A stretch of DNA of 55,165 bases, taken from NCBI GenBank assembly GCA_024277895.1, contig JAJRUH010000019.1:1-55165 (forward strand), given 5' to 3'. The stretch is from Bacteroidota bacterium (GTDB lineage: Bacteria; Bacteroidota; Bacteroidia; Bacteroidales; JAADGE01). Positions 46,899 to 55,165 of the stretch are shown in pieces. Made by a program: the position numbers and the translations under genes. The number at the start of each line of letters is the position of its first letter. Position 1 is the stretch's first letter. The notes under the pieces were generated by a model. The model did not search any database. It was given only the letters and a program-made list of their open reading frames with translations, and was not told where the DNA came from.

Positions 46899-48086
46899 AT
46901 GATTTCTCACAGACAACTTTTTTTCCGGCACGTAGGTCAAACTTCACAAGCACCCCTTGCACTTGAAATTGTTAAAGCCGAAGGAATTTATATGTTTGAT
47001 GAGAAAGGTAAAAAATACATAGATTTGGTTTCGGGAGTTTCGGTAAATAACATCGGGCACAGGCATCCGAAAGTTGTAAAAGCCGTAAAAGACCAAGTTG
47101 ATAAATATATGCACCTGATGGTTTACGGCGAATATATTCAAAGTCCGCAGGTTAAGTATGCAGAATTGCTTACAAAACAACTTCCCGAGAAATTAAATTC
47201 GGTTTACTTCGTAAATTCCGGCAGCGAAGCCGTAGAAGGAGCAATGAAACTTGCAAAACGCCATACCGGCAGATATGAAATAATTGCCTTTAAAAACGCC
47301 TATCACGGCAGCACTCACGGAGCTTTAAGTTTAATGAACGATGAAAATCTTACACAAGCATTTCGACCTTTGGTTCCGGGAATTTCTTTTCTTGACTTTA
47401 ACGATATTTCTCAATTAAATAAAATAACCGAAAAAACAGCCGGAGTAATAATTGAAGCAATACAAGCCGAAGGCGGAATTTTACCTGCCGAATACGACTT
47501 TATGCAAGCCCTTAAAAAACGCTGCAACGAAACAGGCAGTTTGCTTATTATTGACGAAATACAAACAGGTTTCGGGCGAACCGGAAAACTTTTTGCTTTT
47601 GAACATTACGACATTGTCCCCGACATTATTGCAATTGCCAAAGGAATGGGCGGAGGAATGCCTGTCGGCGCTTTTGTTTCCGATGCCGAAATTATGAACA
47701 AACTTACATACAATCCTATGCTGGGGCATATTACCACTTTCGGAGGACATCCTGTTTCTGCGGCGGCTGCACTTGCAAGTTTGGAAGTTATTCTTGATGA
47801 AAATTTAATTTCCGAAGCCGACAGAAAAGGAAAAATTTATGTTGATGCCTTGCAAAATCACCCGAAAGTAAAATCCGTAAGAGGCAAAGGGCTTTTTCTG
47901 GCTTTTGAACTTGAAGGCGAAGGCAGCGTTGAAAAAGTTATAAATAAAGGTGTTGAACTTGGTTTTATAAGCGATGCTTTTTTATTCGACAATTCACGCT
48001 TCAGAATTGCACCACCTTTAAACATTACTAATGATGAAATTTCGGAAACTGTTGAATTGGTTAAGAGGGCTTTGGATATTTTGTAG
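46899..48086 (+). CDS. Class III (PLP) aminotransferase
   Basis: 'YIDLVSGVSVNNIGHRHPKV', 'VYFVNSGSEAVEGAMKLAKRHTGR', 'LLIIDEIQTGFGRTGKLFAFEHYDIVPDIIAIAKGMGGGMPVGAF'. Confidence 0.93.
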   Translation: MISHRQLFFRHVGQTSQAPLALEIVKAEGIYMFDEKGKKYIDLVSGVSVNNIGHRHPKVVKAVKDQVDKYMHLMVYGEYIQSPQVKYAELLTKQLPEKLNSVYFVNSGSEAVEGAMKLAKRHTGRYEIIAFKNAYHGSTHGALSLMNDENLTQAFRPLVPGISFLDFNDISQLNKITEKTAGVIIEAIQAEGGILPAEYDFMQALKKRCNETGSLLIIDEIQTGFGRTGKLFAFEHYDIVPDIIAIAKGMGGGMPVGAFVSDAEIMNKLTYNPMLGHITTFGGHPVSAAAALASLEVILDENLISEADRKGKIYVDALQNHPKVKSVRGKGLFLAFELEGEGSVEKVINKGVELGFISDAFLFDNSRFRIAPPLNITNDEISETVELVKRALDIL

Positions 48087-48118
48087 TATTGTTATTAATA
48101 TTTTCAGTAAACTATATA

Positions 48119-48723
48119 TTAGTTATCGTAAATATATTTATGTTTGCTTATATAACTTTTTTCTGCTTTTTTTACCTCTTTTCTCAAAAAATTGTAAAAT
48201 GCCGTACCGTGTTTTTGTATCTGCTTTTCATATTTCAAAAAATAGGCATCATTTTTTATTACTCTTAAATATTTTTCGGAATTATTGCCCGTAAAACTTT
48301 CGGAAAAAACCAAATCTGCAAACGAAATATCTCTCGGAAATACGTAAAAGTTACATATAAAGGATATTCATTGTAAATCATAAGTATAGAGACTGCTAAT
48401 CCGACAACATTCGCCGCCGTAGCTAAGCTATTATCTTTTAAAGTTACAAGTTTTGTTTTTTCTATAAAAATATTAAGCCTGTTATCATAGTAAGCACTGT
48501 CTTTAACAGTAATATAAAAAATATGCGGTTCGTTATTATAATACTTTACAAATAAACTCAACTTATCCGAAAAAATATTTTTAATATCATTCGGAATATC
48601 GTCGGAAAATGATAAATTTATTGATAATTCTTTCGATGCTCTTGTTTCGGGAGTTACATATTTTGAAGTTTTACAGGAATAAACAGAAATCAAAACTAAA
48701 AATACAAAAATATATTTTTTCAT
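48119..48723 (-). pseudogene. Small lipoprotein gene with apparent frameshift (N-part 48265-48723, C-part 48119-~48340)
   Basis: N-part has lipobox 'VYSC'; the C-terminal portion reads as natural protein in the -1 frame 'PRDISFADLVFSESFTGNNSEKYLRVIKNDAYFLKYEKQIQKHGTAFYNFLRKEVKKAEKSYI'. Confidence 0.6.
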
Positions 48724-48768
48724 AAGAAACAGACTTACTTTACTTACTTACAAATTTAAATAAAATTT

Positions 48769-50316
48769 TTAAAATGAAAAAATCATCTCCGCACACCTTT
48801 CTCCGTCAATTGCCGAAGAAATAATACCTCCGGCATATCCGGCTCCTTCACCGCAAGGGTAAAGATTCTTAATTTGAGGATGCTGTAAGGTTTCTTTGTT
48901 TCGAGGAATACGCACCGGCGACGACGTGCGGCTTTCGACACCCAAAACTACGGCTTCATTTGTAAGATATCCTCTCATCTTTTTGCCGAAAATTTTAAAA
49001 CCTTCACGTAAACGCTTTCCTATATGTTCGGGCAGCCAAAAATGCAAAGGAGAAGATACAATTCCCGGATAATAAGATGTTTCCGGCAGAGATGCCGATA
49101 TTTTTCCGTTAACGAAATCGTGCAATCGTTGAGCCGGTGCCTCCAACCCTCTGCCGCCGTTTTGAAAAGCAAGTTTTTCGAGCTGTTGCTGAAATTTTAA
49201 TCCTGCAAGAACACCGTATTTTTCCTTTTCGGGAAAATCTTCGGTTCTTATTTCAACCACCATACCCGAATTTGCAAATTTTGAATTTCTGCCGGAAGGC
49301 GACATCCCGTTTACCACAATTTCCTCTTTTCCGGTAACGGCGGGAACTACAAACCCGCCGGGACACATACAAAACGAATATACTCCCCTGCCCTGCACCT
49401 GCGACACCAAGTTGTATGCGGCGGCTGGCAAATAATCGCTGCGAATTTTACAACTGTATTGAATGCTGTCTATCAAGCCCTGCGGATGCTCTGCACGCAC
49501 ACCCATTGCAAAAGATTTTTCTTCAAGTAAAATACCTTTTTTGTGCATCAATTCGTAAATATCTCGTGCCGAATGTCCGGTTGCAAGAATTACGGCTTTC
49601 CCGTAAACCTTTTCGCCGTTTTGTGTTACTACGCCTTTAATTTCTTCATTTTCAACAATAAAGTCGGTAATACGAGTATTAAAATGTATTTCGCCTCCGG
49701 CACTTTTTATTGTTTCTCTTATTTTTACGATAATTCCGGGCAATTTATTTGTTCCTATATGCGGATGTGCATCGGACATAATATCTTCCGGCGCACCGTG
49801 AAGTTTTAAAATATTCAAAATTCTGTTAACATCGCCTCTTTTTTTCGACCTCGTATATAATTTTCCGTCGGAAAAAGTTCCGGCACCGCCTTCGCCGAAG
49901 CAATAATTAGATTCGGGATTTACACTTTTATTTGTATTTAGTGACTGAATATCTTTTTTGCGTTCTTTTACTTCTTTTCCTCTTTCAAAAATTAAGGGTT
50001 TCAGTCCTTTTTCTATTAATTTTAATGCGGCAAAAAGTCCGGAAGGTCCTGCTCCGACTATTATTACTTCGGATTTTTCGGAAACATTTTGCAATTTCAG
50101 ATTAAATTTTTCTTCTTTTGCCGGTTCACCCTGCCAAACTTCCAATTGCAAGTTAACTTTTACGAATTTTTTTCTGGCATCTATTGATTTTTTAAGAATT
50201 TTAACTGCCGTTATCTCTCTTTCGTCAATATGAAGAAATTCAGCTGCATCGTGTTTATAATATTTTTCGTCTGAAGCTCTTTTCGGCGACAGAGACAGAT
50301 TTATAATTTTTCGCAT
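48769..50316 (-). CDS. NAD(P)/FAD-dependent dehydrogenase-like flavoprotein
   Basis: 'EVIIVGAGPSGLFAALKLIEKGLKPLIFERG', 'NYCFGEGGAGTFSDGKLYTRSKKRGD', C-terminal 'NLYPCGEGAGYAGGIISSAIDG'. MRKIINL at 50316 likely start. Confidence 0.9.
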   Translation of the reverse strand: MRKIINLSLSPKRASDEKYYKHDAAEFLHIDEREITAVKILKKSIDARKKFVKVNLQLEVWQGEPAKEEKFNLKLQNVSEKSEVIIVGAGPSGLFAALKLIEKGLKPLIFERGKEVKERKKDIQSLNTNKSVNPESNYCFGEGGAGTFSDGKLYTRSKKRGDVNRILNILKLHGAPEDIMSDAHPHIGTNKLPGIIVKIRETIKSAGGEIHFNTRITDFIVENEEIKGVVTQNGEKVYGKAVILATGHSARDIYELMHKKGILLEEKSFAMGVRAEHPQGLIDSIQYSCKIRSDYLPAAAYNLVSQVQGRGVYSFCMCPGGFVVPAVTGKEEIVVNGMSPSGRNSKFANSGMVVEIRTEDFPEKEKYGVLAGLKFQQQLEKLAFQNGGRGLEAPAQRLHDFVNGKISASLPETSYYPGIVSSPLHFWLPEHIGKRLREGFKIFGKKMRGYLTNEAVVLGVESRTSSPVRIPRNKETLQHPQIKNLYPCGEGAGYAGGIISSAIDGERCAEMIFSF

Positions 50317-50387
50317 AATTATTTTTTGAAAATAAAAAACCTTCAAAGTTATAAAACTCTGAAGGTTTCCGGATAATTAAAATAATT

Positions 50388-51116
50388 TTATTCAAAATGA
50401 AATGAAAGCATAAAAACTTTTGATTTCAAGTATTTCATAGCTCCGGTATATTCGGTATTATCAGCTACAGCAACATTATTAAGCCCGACACCCATTTTCA
50501 GCTCCGGAGAAAATTTAAAATAAGGCAGGTAAAAATCAATACCTACACCGAATTCTCCGTAAACATCGGGCTGTTTTAAACGTATCATAGGCATTTCGTT
50601 TTCCGGAATTTTTTTCTTAGCTGCCAAATCTAAAGTAGGATCAATTCCTCCGATTACATAAAAGCGGTAATTATTAATTCGCTCGGCTTTATATTTTAAC
50701 AAAAGCGGTAATTGCAAAAATGTTGAAGAAATCTTCATTACATAAGTATCAAAATAATTCTCACCGTCCTGATTTTCTTTAAGAACCAGATAATGTAAAT
50801 CTCTTTGCGTAAACGTTAAATTAAGTAATAAACGTAAATCAAAATATTTCCCGAGACGCAAATTTGAAATCGGTCCGAGATGAAAACCGGGTTGTTGATA
50901 ATTTTCGATATTATAAACTTGTTTGATTTGTGTTGTATCGAAAAAATTATCGGAATTACGAATATAAAAATCGGAAGTATTTAAACCCACGGTAAACCCG
51001 AAATGAAATCGTTTATGATCAAACATTTTCAGATTAGGAATCACATCAGCTTTTTGAGCAAACAATGCACCGAAAAAAAACAAATTAATAAAAAGTATTG
51101 CTGAAAATTTTTTCAT
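50388..51116 (-). CDS. porT: Outer-membrane beta-barrel protein PorT (type IX secretion)
   Basis: 'FHFGFTVGLNTSDFYIRNSDNF', 'GFHLGPISNLRLGKYFDLRLLLNLTFTQRDLHY', 'STFLQLPLLLKYKAERINNYRFYVIGG' PorT-like. Confidence 0.8.
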   Translation of the reverse strand: MKKFSAILFINLFFFGALFAQKADVIPNLKMFDHKRFHFGFTVGLNTSDFYIRNSDNFFDTTQIKQVYNIENYQQPGFHLGPISNLRLGKYFDLRLLLNLTFTQRDLHYLVLKENQDGENYFDTYVMKISSTFLQLPLLLKYKAERINNYRFYVIGGIDPTLDLAAKKKIPENEMPMIRLKQPDVYGEFGVGIDFYLPYFKFSPELKMGVGLNNVAVADNTEYTGAMKYLKSKVFMLSFHFE

Positions 51117-51202
51117 GCTTCTATGATTGTCTTCTTATAAACTGAAAATATAAATAAAAATTGTAAACTTAGGACAAAAAACTGCAAGTATAATTTATTT
51201 CT

Positions 51203-52900
51203 TTACAATTTATCCAATTCAGTTTTTACAAAATCCATTAACTCCGAGATATATTCTTTATCGAAATTAAATTCGATACCGGCTGTTTTGTAAATTTCGG
51301 GAATTGATTTTGAATAGCCGAGTTTTAAAGCATTTTCGTAATCGTCAAGTGCTTTTTCCGGATTATTTTTAAAATTTCGCCATATTGCAACGGCTCCGAG
51401 CTGAGCAATTCCGTATTCTATGTAATAAAAAGGCACTTCAAAAATATGCATCTGCTTTTGCCAAAGTTTTGAATAATATTTTTCGTATCCCGACCAATCG
51501 ACAACCGAACTGCCGAACTCTTTTGCCGTTTGTTCCCATAATTTAACCCTTTCTTCCGTCGTATGATGCGGATTAAGATACAACAAATGCTGAAATTTAT
51601 CGACCGTGGCAATCCAAGGCAAAACATTTATAACTCCTTCAAGATGTGTGCGTTTTGCTCTTTTTAAATCATCTTTGTTATCGTAAAAAACATCCCAATA
51701 TTCCGATGAAATAAGCTCCATAGACATAGATGCCAACTCGGCAACTTCCGAAGGAAGTTCTTTAAAATCAACCAATTCCAAATTGCTGCTTAAAAACGAG
51801 TGAACAGCGTGTCCGCCTTCGTGCATCATTGTTTCCAAATCGCGCTGATTACCGGTTGCATTCATAAAAATAAACGGAATATTGCTTTCGTAAAGCGGAT
51901 AATTATAACCTCCCGGAGCTTTTCCTTTTCGGGAATTCAAATCCAAATAATTATTTTCCTTCATAATTTTCAGATATTCACCATATTGCGGTCGCACTTT
52001 CGTGAAAACTTCAATTGCTTTTTCGATAAGCTCGTTTCCGTCGTTAAAGGGCTTTAAGGCAGGTTTTAAATCCGGGTCAACCGAAGTATCGTAAGGTTTT
52101 AAAGCATCGTATCCGAGTTTTTGTTTTCTTTTTTCATCAATTTCATCGGCAAGCGGCACAACCGTTTCTTTTATGGCATTATGAAACAAGATTACGTCAT
52201 CAATATCGTAATCAAAACGTTTGAGTGCCTTGTGCATATAATCGCGATAATTATCAAAATCTGCATTTTCGGCAACTTTTTGTCTTTTTTCGATTAAATC
52301 GGAAAGCAAACTATCCAATTTTTCGGTATCTTTAACTCTTCTTTCGTGAATAAGTTCAAATATTTCTTTTCTGATATTTCTGTCGGTATCTTTCAGAAAA
52401 TTTCCGGCTTTTTGCAGGGTCATTTCTTCATCTTTATATGTTACGGTCATAGCTCCGGAAATAACGCCGAATTCTCTTTCTTTTTGTTGTAATTCAGAAA
52501 ACAAGGGAATATTTTCTTTTCTGAAAAGCTCTTTCGAACGTTTTACTTTTCTTATTGCGATATCGTATTTTTCTCTGTCCAAATCATTTAAAAACTTCGT
52601 TTCGAGCAATTTACCGTCAAAAATATCCGAATATTCCGAAACCAAAGGTTCAATTTCTTTCACAAAAAAGTTAAAATCTTCGGCAAGTTTTTCGTCTTCG
52701 GTATTGCAAGTCATTTTTATATAACGCCAAGCCATATTTTCTTCCAAAAATGCTTCGGTTTCGCTTTTATCCGTCCACCATTTTTTTAAATCTTCAACAG
52801 AATTTATTTTTCTGTCTTTCAATTCAATTAGAAAAGGCAAAATATCTTCCTTGTTTTTTATTTTTAAATCTTGCGGTATAAAATTTCTTTTTATTTTCAT
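51203..52900 (-). CDS. pepF: M3-family oligoendopeptidase
   Basis: Zn-protease motif 'ETMMHEGGHAVHSFLSS'; 'SEVAELASMSMELIS'. Confidence 0.92.
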   Translation of the reverse strand: MKIKRNFIPQDLKIKNKEDILPFLIELKDRKINSVEDLKKWWTDKSETEAFLEENMAWRYIKMTCNTEDEKLAEDFNFFVKEIEPLVSEYSDIFDGKLLETKFLNDLDREKYDIAIRKVKRSKELFRKENIPLFSELQQKEREFGVISGAMTVTYKDEEMTLQKAGNFLKDTDRNIRKEIFELIHERRVKDTEKLDSLLSDLIEKRQKVAENADFDNYRDYMHKALKRFDYDIDDVILFHNAIKETVVPLADEIDEKRKQKLGYDALKPYDTSVDPDLKPALKPFNDGNELIEKAIEVFTKVRPQYGEYLKIMKENNYLDLNSRKGKAPGGYNYPLYESNIPFIFMNATGNQRDLETMMHEGGHAVHSFLSSNLELVDFKELPSEVAELASMSMELISSEYWDVFYDNKDDLKRAKRTHLEGVINVLPWIATVDKFQHLLYLNPHHTTEERVKLWEQTAKEFGSSVVDWSGYEKYYSKLWQKQMHIFEVPFYYIEYGIAQLGAVAIWRNFKNNPEKALDDYENALKLGYSKSIPEIYKTAGIEFNFDKEYISELMDFVKTELDKL

Positions 52901-53004
52901 CGTTAATATTTATTATGCTGTTTTTTGCAAAACTAATGAACAAGTTCGAATTTAAAAAGTTTATATTTGCAACAGGCAAATCTGAAAATTTGAAAAAATT
53001 TTAT

Positions 53005-54066
53005 ATGAAGAATCTTTTTCTTTTCGCATTCCTTATTTTTACGCTTTCCGGATATTCGCAAATCGGAGGAAACGGTGTTTACAATTTCTTGAATTTAACA
53101 AATTCGGCACGAATTGCGGCACTCGGCGGCACAAATATTTCAATTTACGATGATGATTTGAATTTTGCAAAAGAAAATCCGGCTTTGCTTAATTCCGAAA
53201 TGAATAAAAAACTCGTTTTAAATTATGTTAATTACTTTGCCGGAATTAACTACGGATATGCCGGATATGCCGATGATTTTAAGAAATTCGGAACAATATC
53301 CGTCGGAATTCAATATATAAATTACGGAAATTTTGTCGCTGCCGACGAAACCGGAATAATAACCGGAAAATTTACAGCCGCCGATTATGCTCTGAACATT
53401 ATTTGGTCGAAACAACTTTTTAAAAATATTACGGGAGGTGTGAATTTTAAGCCTGTATATTCTCATTACGAAAGTTATAATTCTTTCGGAATTGCAGCCG
53501 ATATAGGTATAACGTATTACAAAAAAGAAACAGATTTTGCGGCTTCTTTGGTTGCAAAAAATATAGGTACACAAATAAAACCCTATTACAAAGGACATTA
53601 CGAACCCGTAAATTTTGATTTGCAAGCCGGAGTTTCAAAAAAACTTGCACACGCACCGTTCAGAGTTAATCTTACGGCACATCATATTTATAAATGGGAT
53701 TTACGCTATGAAGTTCCCGAAGATATTACACAAATTTCTTTTGCACAAGAACCCGACACCGTAAAAGGCGAAGCATTAAGTAATTTTTTGGATAATGCAA
53801 TGCGACACCTTATAATAGGAGTTGAATTTTTGCCTTTAAAAAGCTTTTATGCTTCAATAGGATACAATCATCAAAGGCATCAAGAGATGAAACTTATCGA
53901 CAAAAGCGGATTTACGGGATTTTCGTGGGGATTCGGCGTAAAATTAAAGAAAATGGGATTTAGTTTCGGCAGAGCAAGCTATCATCTTGCAGGCGGTTCT
54001 AATCATTTTTCAATTTATTTTGATATATCTAAATTTGAAAAAACGGAACGTGTCGAGGTTAATTAA
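53005..54066 (+). CDS. porQ: Type IX secretion protein PorQ
   Basis: Signal peptide from MKNLFLFAFLIFTLSGYSQ; 'GGNGVYNFLNLTNSARIAALGGTNISIYDDDLNFAKENPALLN'; upstream of cmk. Track start 52915 probably too early. Confidence 0.85.
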   Translation: MKNLFLFAFLIFTLSGYSQIGGNGVYNFLNLTNSARIAALGGTNISIYDDDLNFAKENPALLNSEMNKKLVLNYVNYFAGINYGYAGYADDFKKFGTISVGIQYINYGNFVAADETGIITGKFTAADYALNIIWSKQLFKNITGGVNFKPVYSHYESYNSFGIAADIGITYYKKETDFAASLVAKNIGTQIKPYYKGHYEPVNFDLQAGVSKKLAHAPFRVNLTAHHIYKWDLRYEVPEDITQISFAQEPDTVKGEALSNFLDNAMRHLIIGVEFLPLKSFYASIGYNHQRHQEMKLIDKSGFTGFSWGFGVKLKKMGFSFGRASYHLAGGSNHFSIYFDISKFEKTERVEVN

Positions 54067-54135
54067 TAATGAATAACTAATAATTTTTATCCTTAAACTT
54101 TTACCTTTGGCATCTCAACTTTATACCTTAAATTT

Positions 54136-54837
54136 ATGAAAAAACTAATTATGGCCGTTGACGGACATTCTTCGTGCGGAAAAAGCACACTTGCAAAAGA
54201 TGTTGCCAAACACTTCTGTTACAAATATATAGACACAGGAGCAATGTATCGTGCGGTTACTTTATACGTAATCGAAAATAATCTTTACGACGGTAAAAAA
54301 ATAAATGAAGAAGCCCTGAAAAAAGATTTAGATGAAGGAAAAATTAAAATTGATTTTCGGTATAATCCCGAATTAAAAAAACCGGAAACTTATCTTAACG
54401 AAAAAAATGTCGAAAAAAAAATAAGAGGAATAGAAGTTTCAAATTTGGTAAGTCCTGTTGCCGTTATTCCTTTCGTAAGAAGAGAACTTGTTGATTTACA
54501 AAGAGAAATGGGCAAGGAAGGCGGAATTGTAATGGACGGCAGAGACATAGGAACAAATGTTTTTCCTGATGCCGATTTAAAAATTTTCCTTACCGCAGAT
54601 GCCGAAGTAAGGGCACAAAGAAGATACGACGAGCTTAAAGCAAAAGGAGAAGACGTAAATTTTGAAGAAATATTTAAAAACGTAAAAGAACGCGATTACA
54701 TTGACTCACACAGAGAAACAAATCCTCTGCGGCAAGCCGAAGATGCAATTTTAATTAACAATTCTAATATTTCGATAAAAGAACAATCAGAAATTGTTAT
54801 TGAACTTGCCGAAAAAATTTTAAACAAAAGTAAATAA
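54136..54837 (+). CDS. cmk: Cytidylate kinase
   Basis: '[39 protein letters not shown]', '[35 protein letters not shown]'. Confidence 0.96.
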   Translation: MKKLIMAVDGHSSCGKSTLAKDVAKHFCYKYIDTGAMYRAVTLYVIENNLYDGKKINEEALKKDLDEGKIKIDFRYNPELKKPETYLNEKNVEKKIRGIEVSNLVSPVAVIPFVRRELVDLQREMGKEGGIVMDGRDIGTNVFPDADLKIFLTADAEVRAQRRYDELKAKGEDVNFEEIFKNVKERDYIDSHRETNPLRQAEDAILINNSNISIKEQSEIVIELAEKILNKSK

Positions 54838-55165
54838 TGAAAATTGAAATAGATAAAAATTCCGGCTTTTGTTTCGGTGTCGTAAAAGCCATTGAAACAG
54901 CCGAATCCGAACTTCAAGAAAACAAAACACTATATTGTCTGGGCGATATAGTTCATAACGATGCCGAAGTTAAACGACTTGAAGATAAAGGTTTAATTAC
55001 AATAAGCCGAGAAGAATTTAAAAAATTAAAGGATGTAAAAGTTCTTTTAAGAGCCCACGGCGAACCGCCCGAAACATACAAAATTGCACAAAAAAATAAT
55101 ATTGAACTTATTGATGCATCCTGCCCCATTGTATTAAATCTTCAGAAGAAAATTGACAAGGCATA
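54837..55165 (+). CDS. ispH: 4-hydroxy-3-methylbut-2-enyl diphosphate reductase (partial, runs off window)
   Basis: ATG overlaps the cmk stop (TAATG); '[48 protein letters not shown]'. Confidence 0.93.
   Translation, partial: MKIEIDKNSGFCFGVVKAIETAESELQENKTLYCLGDIVHNDAEVKRLEDKGLITISREEFKKLKDVKVLLRAHGEPPETYKIAQKNNIELIDASCPIVLNLQKKIDKA

Noticed and set aside
48031-48294. ORF 48031..48294 (+)
   Set aside because: Overlaps the end of the aminotransferase gene and runs antisense to the frameshifted lipoprotein reading frame; no family features.
1-55165. CRISPR array, prophage, integrase or restriction-modification island
   Set aside because: No regularly spaced direct repeats, phage structural genes, integrases, nucleases or methylase/endonuclease pairs were recognised.

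Overview
AT-rich chromosomal window from a Bacteroidota bacterium. Supporting signs are a TonB-dependent receptor with a CarboxypepD_reg-like N-terminus, type IX secretion genes porT and porQ, TAnnTTTG-type promoters, a DUF3822-rsmD pair and a porQ-cmk-ispH order. Most content is housekeeping or envelope genes: rpoD-like sigma factor, rsmD, holA, cobB, HU, trmH-like, cmk, ispH (cut by the window end), carbamate kinase, pepF-like peptidase, LuxC-type acyl-CoA reductase, a glycosyltransferase and a flippase, plus tRNA-Asp(GTC) and tRNA-Ser(TGA). I see no CRISPR array, prophage, intact transposase or canonical defence island. The best leads are: (i) an ECF sigma / FKVPENYF-repeat membrane protein / Spy-like three-gene unit; (ii) a tandem CbxX-type AAA+ protein with a duplicated N-terminal beta domain; (iii) a cyclic-nucleotide-binding-like domain fused to aspartase; (iv) a helix-hairpin-helix domain fused to an outer-membrane barrel-like protein; (v) a YdjG/YdjI-like zinc-ribbon/SPFH pair without PspA; (vi) dispersed degenerate intergenic repeats, two of which flank a TonB receptor / beta-helix lipoprotein / two-component module in inverted orientation; and (vii) a probable frameshift in a small lipoprotein gene. 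All family names come from reading motifs by eye; no database search was run.
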